Positions 1 to 8,733 of a stretch of DNA of 64,000 nt are shown here, in pieces. Location: NCBI GenBank assembly GCA_035456985.1, contig DATICE010000162.1:1-64000 (forward strand). The letters are read 5' to 3'. A program made the translations under genes and the position numbers. The notes below the pieces were generated by a model that worked only from the letters and a program-made list of their open reading frames with translations, did no database searches and was not told the DNA's origin. Positions within the stretch are counted from its first letter, which is position 1, and each line of letters starts with the position of its first letter. The stretch comes from SG8-41 sp035456985. Lineage in GTDB: Bacteria; Pseudomonadota; Gammaproteobacteria; Burkholderiales; SG8-41.

Positions 1-266
1 CCCCGGAAGAGATTTTCGCCTTCCAGTACAGCGATGTTCCGGCAGGCGCTCCTCCAGCCGACAAGCGGCCCACCGACCGCCTGCCACCCGGGCTGGGGAA
101 AGTACGCTGGCGTGAGGTTTTTCAGCTACTGCGGGAAAAGAACTACCAGGGCTACCTCAGCTACGAGGGACCCAATCCCGAGTACTGGTCACGGCCGCCG
201 GAGGACGTCGCGCGCGAAGCCGCGGTGGCGACGCGGAAATTACTTGCCGCGGTCGAAAACTCTTGA
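1..266 (+). CDS. Sugar phosphate isomerase/epimerase-like protein, C-terminal fragment
   Basis: The 5' part lies outside the window. The open frame from base 3 to the TGA at 264-266 encodes about 87 residues. It contains VRWREVFQLLREKNYQGYLS followed by YEGPNPEYW and a helical tail (EDVAREAAVATRKLLAAVE). The pattern of a region ending in a Glu after a beta strand plus a closing helix is typical of the last part of xylose-isomerase-like TIM barrels (AP endonuclease 2 superfamily). Its last 27 bases overlap the end of the convergent patatin gene. The neighbouring oxidoreductases and the Bug receptor on the same strand suggest a role in sugar or sugar-acid catabolism. Family assignment rests on a short stretch only. 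Confidence 0.6.
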   Translation, partial: PEEIFAFQYSDVPAGAPPADKRPTDRLPPGLGKVRWREVFQLLREKNYQGYLSYEGPNPEYWSRPPEDVAREAAVATRKLLAAVENS

Positions 267-1157
267 CGCCACCGCCCGGGCGAGCACCTCACGTAATTGT
301 GGCACCGCCTCCCGGCCCGCAGCCTCGCCCGCAGCAATGTTCGATTCCTTCTGCTCGAAATCGAGCATGCGGGTGGGCACCGTGCGCGGCACGACGACGA
401 CATCGGCGTCCGCGAGCTCGTCCGCAAACAGCGCATAGCGGCCGCCGCGGCCGTACTGCCTCTTCGCGGCGTCCGGCGCATTGCGCGTCTGGGCGGACCA
501 CGATACATCCACGGCGACGACGATGTCCGCGCCCATCGCCCGCGCAAGCTTGACCGGCACCGGGCTCGTAAGCCCGCCGTCCAGGTACTCCTCCCCGTTG
601 ATCACGGGGGGCACGAAGATCCTTGGCACGCTTGCCGAGGCGCGGACTGCGACTCCGGTATTGCCGCGGTTGAACACCACCATGCGGCCGCTCCTGGCCT
701 CGGTGGCGATTACCGCGAACGGCCGGGCGAGGTGCTCGATCGGCCGCCCATCCACCATCCGGTTGACGAAGTCCTGCAGCGCCTCCCCTTTCACCCAGCC
801 GTTCCCGAACAGCGTGTAGTCCACCAGCTCATCCCGCTCGAGAGCGAGTGCGATCTGCTTCAGCTCGCGCGCCGGCCGGCCGCTCGCATAGAGTGCCGCG
901 ACCACGGCTCCCGAGCTCGATCCGGTCACGATATCGGGCACGAAGCCCGCCTCCTCCAGCGCCTGGATCACGCCAATATGGGCGAAGCCGCGCGCGCCGC
1001 CGCCGCCCAGCGCGAGCGCAACCAGGGGTCGCTCCGACCGCAGCGGCTCGATCGCCGCCTCGCGCGGCGCACCGGCGCCGTTGTAATCCGACGGCGACAG
1101 GGCGCACGCGGCAACGGCGCCCGCCGCGAACAGGAGGATGAGGGTCTTGCGCGACAT
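240..1157 (-). CDS. Patatin-like phospholipase, predicted lipoprotein (RssA-like)
   Basis: 305 residues from the ATG at 1157. The N-terminus MSRKTLILLFAAGAVAAC is a lipoprotein signal peptide with a VAAC lipobox, so Cys18 should be lipidated; this favours the 1157 start over the longer open frame upstream. Patatin features are all present: the oxyanion loop GGGGARGFAHIG, the nucleophile elbow GSSSG (GxSxG) and the dyad Asp in EYLDGGL. It is therefore a likely serine acyl hydrolase anchored in the cell envelope; the substrate is unknown. It is transcribed opposite to the catabolic genes around it and its stop overlaps the upstream + strand gene, so it is probably functionally separate from them. 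No clear ribosome site precedes the ATG. Confidence 0.9.
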   Translation of the reverse strand: MSRKTLILLFAAGAVAACALSPSDYNGAGAPREAAIEPLRSERPLVALALGGGGARGFAHIGVIQALEEAGFVPDIVTGSSSGAVVAALYASGRPARELKQIALALERDELVDYTLFGNGWVKGEALQDFVNRMVDGRPIEHLARPFAVIATEARSGRMVVFNRGNTGVAVRASASVPRIFVPPVINGEEYLDGGLTSPVPVKLARAMGADIVVAVDVSWSAQTRNAPDAAKRQYGRGGRYALFADELADADVVVVPRTVPTRMLDFEQKESNIAAGEAAGREAVPQLREVLARAVASRVFDRGK

Positions 1158-1251
1158 GGCCGGGAATTGTAAATCGAAAGCACTCTGGCAGCGAAATCCG
1201 GGCAGGGTTCCCCTCGGTTCAATTCTCTCCTTGCCGCGACCGGGCGGCGGG

Positions 1252-1280
1252 TTGCGTTCCCGGTGCAAACCGGACAGAAT
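1252..1280 (+). promoter_or_regulatory. Possible sigma70 promoter for the Bug receptor gene
   Basis: TTGCGT (1252-1257) and CAGAAT (1275-1280) are separated by 17 bp, each matching consensus at four of six positions, in the divergent gap upstream of the receptor start at 1338. No other support. Confidence 0.3.
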
Positions 1281-1337
1281 GTGGGTCGGATTTCGCGCAT
1301 TTTTCTTGCACCTACACAAGTAGAAAGGGAGGAACTC

Positions 1338-2318
1338 ATGATCACCCGCATCTGGCTTCCGTTCGCCATCGCATCGTTGCTCCTCGGCGCTGCGCCTGCA
1401 TTAGGCCAGGAAGCCGCCAAGAGCTATCCCAGCCGCCCGATACGGATGATCGTGCCGAATACACCCGGCAGCGCGGTGGATACCTTGAGCCGCATCGTCG
1501 GCAACGAGCTGAGCAATACGATCGGGCAGCAGATCGTGACGGACAACCGCGCCGGCGCCGGCGGCATCATCGGCATGGAAATCGCCAAGGAGGCGAACCC
1601 CGACGGCTACACGCTGATCAGCGCGACGACGGCGGCCTCCACGATCGCGAGGCTGCTGCAGAAGAGCGCCCGTTTTGACCCTGTCAAGGACTACGACTAC
1701 GTCGTGCAGTACGCGGAAACCCTCAACATCCTGGTGGTGAATCCGACGCTGCCGATCAAGTCGGTGAAGGAGCTGATCGCATACGCCAAGAGCGGGAAGA
1801 CGCCGTTCAACATGGCCTCCGCCGGCGCCGGTTCGCAGAGCCATCTCGCCGGGGCGTACTTCCAGCAGCGCGCCGGCATCAACTCGCTGCACGTGCCCTA
1901 TAAGGGCGGCGGTCCCTCGTCCGCATCGGTAGTGGCGAACGAATCGCAGTGGACGCTTATCCCCGCGCCGGCGGCAATGGTCCACGTCAACGCCGGACGC
2001 ATGCGCGCCATCGCGCAGACCCTGCCCAAGCCCACCGCGCTGCTGCCCGGTATTCCGCCGATCGCCGACTCCATTCCGGGCTTCGACTACAGCGGCTGGA
2101 TGGGCTTCTTTCTGCCCAGGGGCACCCCGAAGACCATCAACGACAAGCTGCGCGCGGCGGTGGTGAAGGCCATGCAATCGCCCCAGGTGAAGAAAGGAAT
2201 GGCCATCCAGGCAACGGAAATCGCCATCCTGGGACCGGCCGAATTCCGCAAGGTGGTGCAGGAGTCGATGGTCACAAACGAGAAACTCGTGCGATCCCTC
2301 GGGTTGACGGCCAACTGA
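1338..2318 (+). CDS. Bug-family (tripartite tricarboxylate transporter) periplasmic solute receptor
   Basis: 326 residues from ATG 1338, preceded by the ribosome site AAAGGGAGG. A cleavable signal peptide (ITRIWLPFAIASLLLGAAPALGQEA) is followed by the standard Bug start YPSRPIRMIVPNTPGSAVD and the conserved GIIGMEIAKEANPDGYTL segment. These periplasmic proteins bind small carboxylates and similar solutes for TctA/TctB permeases; Burkholderiales carry many as orphans, and no tctAB pair is in this window. Its place at the head of a run of oxidoreductase genes suggests that its ligand is the substrate they break down. A hairpin terminator follows directly, so it may be expressed in excess over the genes downstream. 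Confidence 0.93.
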   Translation: MITRIWLPFAIASLLLGAAPALGQEAAKSYPSRPIRMIVPNTPGSAVDTLSRIVGNELSNTIGQQIVTDNRAGAGGIIGMEIAKEANPDGYTLISATTAASTIARLLQKSARFDPVKDYDYVVQYAETLNILVVNPTLPIKSVKELIAYAKSGKTPFNMASAGAGSQSHLAGAYFQQRAGINSLHVPYKGGGPSSASVVANESQWTLIPAPAAMVHVNAGRMRAIAQTLPKPTALLPGIPPIADSIPGFDYSGWMGFFLPRGTPKTINDKLRAAVVKAMQSPQVKKGMAIQATEIAILGPAEFRKVVQESMVTNEKLVRSLGLTAN

Positions 2319-2340
2319 CTCCCGACGCGCGAGTTGCGGC

Positions 2341-2365
2341 AAAGGGCGGCTCAGCCGCCCTTTTC
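2341..2365 (+). terminator. Rho-independent terminator after the Bug receptor gene
   Basis: AAAGGGCGGC, loop TCA, then GCCGCCCTTT form a 10-bp stem followed by a short T run (TTTTCG), 22 bp after the receptor stop. It could partly insulate or attenuate transcription into the following oxidoreductase genes. Confidence 0.8.
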
Positions 2366-2413
2366 GTTTGCGTTGTAGAATCACACGTCGGCCGCAATGA
2401 GCAGGAAACCATC

Positions 2414-3502
2414 ATGAGCAGCACGCCCGTCAAGCTCGGCATCGTGGGCCTCGGCCGCTGGGCCAAGGTGTTGACGCGCGCCGCGCGCCAGTCCGACAAG
2501 CTGATGATCGTCGCCGGCTACAGCCGCTCCGAGGAAAAGCGCCTCGCTTTCGAACGGGAACTGGGCGTGCCGGCGGTGCCCGACATGAAGGCCATGCTCT
2601 CCAACCCGGAGTTGAAGGGCGTGATCCTGACGGTGCCGAACGAGCAGCACCTGCCGATGGCGGAAATGGTCGCGAGGGCGGGCAAGCATGTCTACACCGA
2701 GAAGCCGATCGCCCAGACGCTGGAAGACGGCTTGAAGATCGCCGCTCTGGAGAAGCAGTACGGCGTGACGGTGACCGTCGGCCACAGCGCGCGGCTGATG
2801 GCGGGCATCCGCATCATCAAGGAGGGAATCGACGCCGGGGAACTCGGGCGGGTCGCCTTCCTTGAGGCCAATTTCTCCAACGAGCGCGCGCTGGAACTCA
2901 CGCCGCAGACCTGGCGCTGGTACAAGGATCGCGCGCCCGGCGGCCCGCTTTCCCAGCTCGCGATCCACCAGTTCGACGTGCTGCACCTGCTGGGCGGGGA
3001 GATCGCCGAGGTGTCCTCGATGGCATCGAAGCTCTCGCCCGTGGGCGCGGAGGTGGACGACCAGTCGATGACGCTGCTCAAGTTCGCCGACGGCAAGGTC
3101 GGCTACGTCGGCTCGTGCTGGACCTCCCCCGGCATCTTCGCGGTGCGGGTGTTCGGTTCCAAGGGGCTCATGCATTACGAGATCGACTTCGGCACCTGGG
3201 ATACGCCGCATCTTCTTCACAAGGCGTCCACGCTCTATATTCAGCGCGGCAAGGACGGCTGGGCGAAGCGGGAGGCCATCGCGCTCCCGGAGAGCGACAT
3301 GTTCCGCGCCGAGCTGGAAATGTTTGCTGCGAGCTGCGCGAGCGGCAGGCCCGGCGAACTCACAGCGCACAACGGCAACGTTGCGGTCGCGGTGGTGTAC
3401 GCGGCGCTGAAATCGCTCGACCGGAAGGGCCAGTACGTGCGCATCGCGGACATCATGGAAGAGACCCGTTCGCGGATCGGCGCGCAGGCGCGCGCCGCCT
3501 GA
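2414..3502 (+). CDS. Gfo/Idh/MocA family NAD(P)-dependent oxidoreductase
   Basis: 362 residues from ATG 2414, with AGGAAACC a few bases upstream. The Rossmann motif GIVGLGRWAKVL lies near residue 10; EKPIAQTLEDG carries the conserved EKP lysine of this family, and HQFDVLHLLGGE has the catalytic-region His. Family members oxidise or reduce sugars, inositols and sugar acids, or isomerise them through oxidation. The specific substrate cannot be read from the sequence. It is the first of four closely spaced genes (4 bp to the creatininase gene). A second Gfo/Idh/MocA gene lies at 5665, so the pathway may contain two redox steps on the same carbon skeleton. Confidence 0.92.
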   Translation: MSSTPVKLGIVGLGRWAKVLTRAARQSDKLMIVAGYSRSEEKRLAFERELGVPAVPDMKAMLSNPELKGVILTVPNEQHLPMAEMVARAGKHVYTEKPIAQTLEDGLKIAALEKQYGVTVTVGHSARLMAGIRIIKEGIDAGELGRVAFLEANFSNERALELTPQTWRWYKDRAPGGPLSQLAIHQFDVLHLLGGEIAEVSSMASKLSPVGAEVDDQSMTLLKFADGKVGYVGSCWTSPGIFAVRVFGSKGLMHYEIDFGTWDTPHLLHKASTLYIQRGKDGWAKREAIALPESDMFRAELEMFAASCASGRPGELTAHNGNVAVAVVYAALKSLDRKGQYVRIADIMEETRSRIGAQARAA

Positions 3503-3506
3503 ACCC

Positions 3507-4310
3507 ATGCTTCCCACGCGCCACTTCGTCGATCTCACGCAGCCGGAAATCGCGGCGCAGCTGAAGCGAAATCCGCTGGTGATTCTGCCCGCTGGCAGCG
3601 TCGAGCAGCATGGCCCGCACCTGCCCGCCGGCACCGATATCTTCGCCGCCAACGTCATCTCCCATGCCGTGGCGGAGCGCATGGACGGGCTCGTGCTGCC
3701 GGGCGGCCCGCTCGGCGTCACCCCCATGCACATGCCGTTCGAGGCCACCCTCACGCTTTCTCCGGACACCTACCAGCGCGTGGTGACGGAAACGTGCGTC
3801 TCGGCCGCGAAGCACGGCGCGAAAGCCCTGCTGCTGCTCAACTGGCACGAAGGCAACATCCCTTCGCTCGCGATCGCCGCCGAGAGCCTTCACCGTGATC
3901 ACGGCATGACGGTGCTCACCGTGCAGGCGTGCTACGTCGCGGCGGAGCTCTACGGCAAGGACTATGGCGGCCTCACGCACGGCGGCGAGATCGAGGCGCT
4001 CGCCGTGCTCGCCTGCCGGCCCGATCTCGTCCATCTCGACCGCATCGACTATTCGTCCGACCACTCGCACGGCCGTCGGTGGGACAAGCTGCGCCGCACG
4101 CGCGCGTTCCAGCCGGTGCTGCGCGACATCCGCACCATCGCGCCGACCGGGTGGTACGGCGCCCCCGAGCACGCGACCGTGGACAAGGCGAAGAAGATGC
4201 TCGACGGCGTCGCGGACGCGATCGCGAAGGAAGCGTCGGACATCTTCCGCCTGCTCGACGAGGCGCAGGGCGGCACCGCCGAGATCAAGCATCTCAAGGT
4301 GGCAACCTGA
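3507..4310 (+). CDS. Creatininase-family metal-dependent amidohydrolase
   Basis: 267 residues. The family hallmarks are clear: LPAGSVEQHGPHLPAGTD with the ExH metal ligands, a WHEGN loop, and GGLTHGGEIEALA supplying further ligands. Members hydrolyse cyclic amides such as creatinine or 3-dehydro/formamido compounds, or cleave peptides (MftE). Here it lies 4 bp after a sugar-type oxidoreductase and overlaps the following cupin gene by one base (TGATG), which ties it to a carbohydrate or lactam/lactone catabolic route rather than creatinine use. Creatinine specificity is not supported by anything else here. Confidence 0.9.
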   Translation: MLPTRHFVDLTQPEIAAQLKRNPLVILPAGSVEQHGPHLPAGTDIFAANVISHAVAERMDGLVLPGGPLGVTPMHMPFEATLTLSPDTYQRVVTETCVSAAKHGAKALLLLNWHEGNIPSLAIAAESLHRDHGMTVLTVQACYVAAELYGKDYGGLTHGGEIEALAVLACRPDLVHLDRIDYSSDHSHGRRWDKLRRTRAFQPVLRDIRTIAPTGWYGAPEHATVDKAKKMLDGVADAIAKEASDIFRLLDEAQGGTAEIKHLKVAT

Positions 4311-4675
4311 TGGCCAAGGTGCTGACCCAGGCGCAGGCGAAGAGCATGGGGCTGCCCGGGCGAAGATCGCTGGAAATCGTTTCCGGCGAGAAAGGCTCGA
4401 GCGCGGTCACGCTTCGGCTGGTGGAGATTCCGGTGCCGAAACCCGGCGACATCGCGCGCGGCCCGCATTATCACCAGGGCTTCGAAGAGTGCATCTTCGT
4501 GATGGCGGGCGAGGGTTGCACGCAAGCCGACAGCGGCAATTTCCCGCTGAAGGCCGGCGACACCATCCTGATTCCACCCGGAGAAAAGCATGTCACGCGC
4601 AACACCGGCACAGAGCCGCTGAAGCTGCTGTGCTTCTTCCCGGTCGCCGACATCACCAAACGCACCCAGGAATAG
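4310..4675 (+). CDS. Single-domain cupin protein
   Basis: 121 residues from ATG 4310, which overlaps the stop of the previous gene (TGATG), indicating translational coupling. It has both cupin motifs: GPHYHQGFEECIFVMAGEG (metal-binding His and Glu) and GDTILIPPGEKHVTRNTG (second His). Small cupins of this kind act as sugar isomerases, lyases or ligand-binding proteins. In this cluster a role in isomerising or opening a sugar derivative is plausible, but the reaction is not known. Confidence 0.88.
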   Translation: MAKVLTQAQAKSMGLPGRRSLEIVSGEKGSSAVTLRLVEIPVPKPGDIARGPHYHQGFEECIFVMAGEGCTQADSGNFPLKAGDTILIPPGEKHVTRNTGTEPLKLLCFFPVADITKRTQE

Positions 4676-4687
4676 AAAGCGTGAGTC

Positions 4688-5665
4688 GTGTCTGACGTTT
4701 TGTGCCTGCGGCCGCAGGCCGATTTTCAGCGCGCGGGGGTCGCGCCCCCCGCCTCGCTCACTGTCAACTACCGGGTGAGCGACGATCCGCAGCTCGCCGG
4801 ATACGTGAGGAGCGCGCTCGCGCTGGTCATCCCGGCGGTCGGCCCGAAACTCGCCGGCACGCTCTTCGAGGGCGGCAGCGTCAAGCTCGTCCAGGTGACC
4901 GGCGCGGGAGTGGACCGGGTCGATGAAGCCGCGATGAAGAGGCTCGGCATCGCGGTAGCGAACGTTCCGGGCGGCAGCAATAGCGCCGTGGCCGAGTACG
5001 TGCTGGCAAGCGCCCTCGTGCTGCTGCGCCGCCTCGCCTGGGCGGACGCGGAGATCCGCAACGCGAACTACGTCTCGTTCCGCGGCCGCATGATCGCTGA
5101 CAACCTCCCTGGACTGGAGGGGCTCACCGTGGGCGTGGTGGGCCTCGGGACCGTGGGGTTCGCTGTTGCAGAGGCATTCCACCGCTTTGGTTGCCGGATC
5201 GTTTATCACGACCCCGCTCCGCGCAACGCCCAGGCCGCGGCGAAGATCGGCGCGCAGGCGGTGCCGCTCGAGGAGCTGCTCCGGACGGCCGATGTCATCA
5301 CCCTGCATGTGCCGCTGCTGCCGCAGACGCGGAGCCTGATCGGGATGCGGCAGTTCTCTGTGATGAAGCCCGGCGCGGTGCTGATCCAGGCTTCGCGCGG
5401 GGGCGTCGTGAACGAGGAGGCGCTCGTCACGCATCTCAATTCGGGCCGGCTCGGCGGAGCGGCCATCGACGTCTACGCCACCGAACCGCCCGACCCCGAT
5501 AATCCGCTGTTCGCGCTCGAGGGCGATGCGGCGCGCCGGATCCTGTTCACGCCGCACATCGCGGGCGTCACGCGTCAAGCCTCCGCCACGCTATTCCGCG
5601 AGGCGTGGGCGAACGTCGAGCGCGTCCTCGTCAAGGGCGAGGCGCCGCTCAACCGCGTCTACTGA
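4688..5665 (+). CDS. D-2-hydroxyacid dehydrogenase, NAD(P)-dependent
   Basis: 325 residues, starting at GTG 4688 directly after the cupin gene. The nucleotide-binding segment VGVVGLGTVGFAVAEAF is complete. The catalytic set is present: Arg in QASRGGVVNEEAL, Glu in DVYATEPPDP and His in LFTPHIAGVT. It should interconvert a 2-keto acid and a D-2-hydroxy acid. The start of the protein is Rossmann-like but divergent. The TGA overlaps the ATG of the next gene (TGATG), so the two are probably made together. A second, unrelated-context member of the family is at 16220. Confidence 0.92.
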   Translation: MSDVLCLRPQADFQRAGVAPPASLTVNYRVSDDPQLAGYVRSALALVIPAVGPKLAGTLFEGGSVKLVQVTGAGVDRVDEAAMKRLGIAVANVPGGSNSAVAEYVLASALVLLRRLAWADAEIRNANYVSFRGRMIADNLPGLEGLTVGVVGLGTVGFAVAEAFHRFGCRIVYHDPAPRNAQAAAKIGAQAVPLEELLRTADVITLHVPLLPQTRSLIGMRQFSVMKPGAVLIQASRGGVVNEEALVTHLNSGRLGGAAIDVYATEPPDPDNPLFALEGDAARRILFTPHIAGVTRQASATLFREAWANVERVLVKGEAPLNRVY

Positions 5666-6762
5666 TGGGTGATGGTATGGCCAAGGGCAAAGAGCTCGGA
5701 GTGGCGGTGATCGGCGCCGGGCGCATCGGCGCATTGCGGGCGCGGCTCGCCGCGAAGCATCCCTGCGTCAGGTTCATCGCGATATCCGACCGCGATCCGC
5801 AGCGCGCAAAGGCGCTCGCCGACCAGGCGGGTGCCGATTTTCACAGCGGCGACAATTTCGAGGTGATCGAGCGTCCGGAGGTCAACGCGGTGTTCGTTTC
5901 AACGCCCGAAGGCGAGCATTCGGCGCCGGTTCGCCGCGCGCTCGAGCTGGGAAAGCCCGTGCTGTGCGAAAAGCCGATCGCGTTGACGCTCAAGGACGCC
6001 GACGAAATGCTGGAGACGCTGCGCAAGACCGGGGGGAAACTGCGCATCGGCTACAGCCGCCGCTTCAAGGAATGCTTCCTCCGCGCGAAGGAGCAGATGG
6101 TCCACGCGCGCCTCGGGAAAGTGGTCGGCGGGCTCGCCCGCGTCTACAACTCGCGTGCGCAGACCTTCGCGATCCTCAAGCGCGATCCCCATGCGACGCC
6201 GGTGCTAGACGTGCTGACCTACTACGTGGACCTGATGTGCTGGTTCCTGGACGGCAATCGCCCGGTGGAAGTGGTCGCACGCGGCCAGCACGGTATCTTC
6301 CGGGACGCCGGCTATAGTGCGCACGACGCGACGTGGGCGATCGTCACTTTCGCCGACGGCGCCGTGGTCAATTTCGGCATCAGCTACGCCCTGCCGGCGA
6401 AATTCCCGACCCAGGGCCAGTCCGACCGGGTGGAACTCCTCGGCACCGAGGGCACCATGCTGATCGACGACGACCACAAGGACCACCTGCTCTACACCGA
6501 GAAGGGCATTCCCCACCCTTACGTGCCCGACCACAAGCTGGAGCTGGCATTCCTCGGCAGCAACACCGCGGGCGACTGGGCGCTGGGGGACTTCTGGGGA
6601 CCACTCGGCAATGAGACCCGGGCCTGGCTCGACCATCTCGTCACCGGCGCCCCCACCGCGCATACGACGCCGGAGCAGGCGCGCATTAATCTCGAGACCA
6701 CGATCGCCATCGAGCGCGCCGTGGCCACCGGCAAGACGGTGCGGCTGCCGCTCGAAACCTAG
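5665..6762 (+). CDS. Gfo/Idh/MocA family oxidoreductase, inositol 2-dehydrogenase-like
   Basis: 365 residues from ATG 5665, overlapping the preceding stop by one base; an in-frame ATG at 5677 is an alternative. The Rossmann motif VAVIGAGRIGALRARL is followed by the conserved EKPIALTLKDAD (EKP lysine) and GYSRRFKE. The region DVLTYYVDLMCWFL occupies the position of the catalytic Asp/His pair of inositol dehydrogenases (Dx3H); here the second position is not His, so activity may differ. It is the last gene of the + strand cluster. Its TAG overlaps the stop codon of the convergent bifunctional gene (CTAG), so the two coding regions meet exactly. Confidence 0.9.
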   Translation: MGDGMAKGKELGVAVIGAGRIGALRARLAAKHPCVRFIAISDRDPQRAKALADQAGADFHSGDNFEVIERPEVNAVFVSTPEGEHSAPVRRALELGKPVLCEKPIALTLKDADEMLETLRKTGGKLRIGYSRRFKECFLRAKEQMVHARLGKVVGGLARVYNSRAQTFAILKRDPHATPVLDVLTYYVDLMCWFLDGNRPVEVVARGQHGIFRDAGYSAHDATWAIVTFADGAVVNFGISYALPAKFPTQGQSDRVELLGTEGTMLIDDDHKDHLLYTEKGIPHPYVPDHKLELAFLGSNTAGDWALGDFWGPLGNETRAWLDHLVTGAPTAHTTPEQARINLETTIAIERAVATGKTVRLPLET

Positions 6763-8675
6763 CCGCCGCGATCCGGCGCGACTGGCTGCATCCTGCCCGG
6801 AGATGCGCCCGGAGCGATCGAATCGGCGCCACCGTCCTCGACCAGCAACGGATGGATGCGAAAGGCGCGCTCGAGGTGCTGCTCGAAGTCGATCTCGCCC
6901 CACACCAGGTCTTCGAGCAAAGGGCACGTGATCGGTCGACTTGCCGCCGCCGCGACCAGGCAGTCCATCTCGTAAGTAAAGCGCAGGTCACGCGTGAACG
7001 CCTCGTCGGCGATCGCAAGCATGCGTGCATAGAGCGCACTCGAAATCTTCGAGATGCCCACCAGCTCCCCGCGCACCTCGCTCCCCAGTCGCGAGCGATC
7101 CTTGGACATATTCACGAGCATTTCCGCGCGCGTCTCGACGAAGACCTCGTCGCCGGCCCGGGTGAAGCCTGACAGGAGCACCGCGTCCGGACTCGGGTGA
7201 TCGAGCAAGGTCTCGAGCGCGCGGCGCTCGTAGATCAGATCCGATTCGAGCAGCAGGAAGTCTACGGCGACTCTATCGCGCGCGCAGGCGAGAGAGTACA
7301 TGGTGCTCGACTCGGCGTAGCGCGGGTTGTGCACCAGCTCGACCACCCCCGCCCGCCGGCGCGCCAGCTCCTCGTAGTGCTCGCAGCAGTGGCCGGTGAC
7401 GATCACGATGCGCCGGATCCCGCTGCGCAGGAGCTTTCCGATCGACTCCTCGATGATCGGCCCGCCGCCCACGTCGAGGAAGCCCTTCGGCGCCATGCGG
7501 TAGCGCTGTTGCAGGCGCGTGCCCATGCCCGCCGCCAGGATCACGGCCGTGTCGACCCGCTGCCCGCGCGCCGGCACGAGCCGGCCGTGCTTCGGTCCGC
7601 TCTCGCCGAGCAGGTAGTCGGCGACCCGCTCGCCGCTTGCGCCGTCGGTGGGACCCACGAGCTGCGCGGTGATCTCGCGGCGTACGCTGGAATGGCGCCC
7701 GGGTCGGGCAAGTTCGGCCGCGATGACCGGCGCGAGCTCGGCGTAGCTCCCCGCGTGGGCGCAGATGTCCCGGTAACGGTCGATGGCGTGGTCCAGCCGG
7801 CGCTCGAGGCGCCAGCGGAAGGGACCGCGATAGCTCAGGGGAAGCTTGTAGAAGTCGCACCACACGACCGGCCGGTCCATGGCGGCGAACTCGAACAGCA
7901 CCGAGGAAGCATCGCTGATCAGGAGGTCGGAGACCACGAAATAGGGATTGGGGTCGAAATCCTCGGGCCTCACGATATGCACGTTGGGGTAGCGCGCCCA
8001 GCGCTCCATCTTGCGCCGGTGGCTCCGGTAGCGCGGGTTGAAGTACGAGAACTGATGCGCCTTGACGATCAGGTTGTAGGCGCCGAAGTGCTCCGGCCAG
8101 CGGTCAGGCATCGCTCCGAAGGAGCTCGGGAGCGACGTCGGCGCGTACATCAACGTGGGCCGCGCCGGATCCAGGCCCACGGCGGCCAGGTCGAGGGCCG
8201 GGCGCTCGGCGGGCGGCCAGAACAGCGGATCCACCTTGACGTAGCCGACCTCGACCAGGTTCGCGCGGGGGAAGCGCTCGCGCAGGAGCCGCGTGTAGTG
8301 CGGGCCCTCGGTGAAGCGCACGTCCATGTCGCACAGGTCGGCGTCGTAGACGTCGGCTTTCATGCCGATGCCGTGGTGCAGCTGGGCGCTGCGCGTGCCC
8401 GGCGGGAGCTCGCGCAGGGGCGCGAAGCCGTGGCCGAAGACCACCCAGTCGGGGCGTTCGCGCCGATAGATCTCGAGCGCCTCCGCCTGCGATCCCACCC
8501 AGGAGCATGAGAGTCCCAGGCGGGCGATCGCCGCGCGCACCACTGCGGTCGACTGCCGCGCACGCTCGTAGACGACGCTGTGGATCTCGATTCCACGGCG
8601 TTCCAGCGCGCGCTGCACCGGCCGGTACTGCGTCAGGTAGTAGAGATACGAGACGTCGAAGAAGATCCTGGGCAC
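6759..8675 (-). CDS. Fusion: CDP-glycerol glycerophosphotransferase-like domain + cytidylyltransferase-like domain
   Basis: 638 residues, GTG start at 8675. Residues 1-350 resemble the TagB/TagF fold: LHHGIGMKADVYDADLCD (His-Gly at about 100), GYVKVDPLF, PTLMYAPTSLPSSFG and VSDLLISDASSVLFEFAAMD. Residues 376-638 form a nucleotidyltransferase: VILAAGMGTRLQ, the Lys of APKGFLDVGGG, HNPRYAESSTMYSL and FLLLESDLIYE. The last two motifs are like those of phosphocholine (LicC) and 2-aminoethylphosphonate (PntC) cytidylyltransferases. One protein could therefore activate a phospho- or phosphono-alcohol with CTP and transfer it to a glycan or lipid. A teichoic-acid role is unlikely in a Gram-negative. 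The neighbouring PhyH-type dioxygenase gene on the same strand, 58 bp upstream, may modify the same group. Substrate is inference only. Confidence 0.8.
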   Translation of the reverse strand: MPRIFFDVSYLYYLTQYRPVQRALERRGIEIHSVVYERARQSTAVVRAAIARLGLSCSWVGSQAEALEIYRRERPDWVVFGHGFAPLRELPPGTRSAQLHHGIGMKADVYDADLCDMDVRFTEGPHYTRLLRERFPRANLVEVGYVKVDPLFWPPAERPALDLAAVGLDPARPTLMYAPTSLPSSFGAMPDRWPEHFGAYNLIVKAHQFSYFNPRYRSHRRKMERWARYPNVHIVRPEDFDPNPYFVVSDLLISDASSVLFEFAAMDRPVVWCDFYKLPLSYRGPFRWRLERRLDHAIDRYRDICAHAGSYAELAPVIAAELARPGRHSSVRREITAQLVGPTDGASGERVADYLLGESGPKHGRLVPARGQRVDTAVILAAGMGTRLQQRYRMAPKGFLDVGGGPIIEESIGKLLRSGIRRIVIVTGHCCEHYEELARRRAGVVELVHNPRYAESSTMYSLACARDRVAVDFLLLESDLIYERRALETLLDHPSPDAVLLSGFTRAGDEVFVETRAEMLVNMSKDRSRLGSEVRGELVGISKISSALYARMLAIADEAFTRDLRFTYEMDCLVAAAASRPITCPLLEDLVWGEIDFEQHLERAFRIHPLLVEDGGADSIAPGASPGRMQPVAPDRGG

Positions 8676-8733
8676 TGGAGTCCGGCCGGCGGCGAAAGGG
8701 CGGTCCGGGAGTCTACGCTCGCGCGGCCACGCC

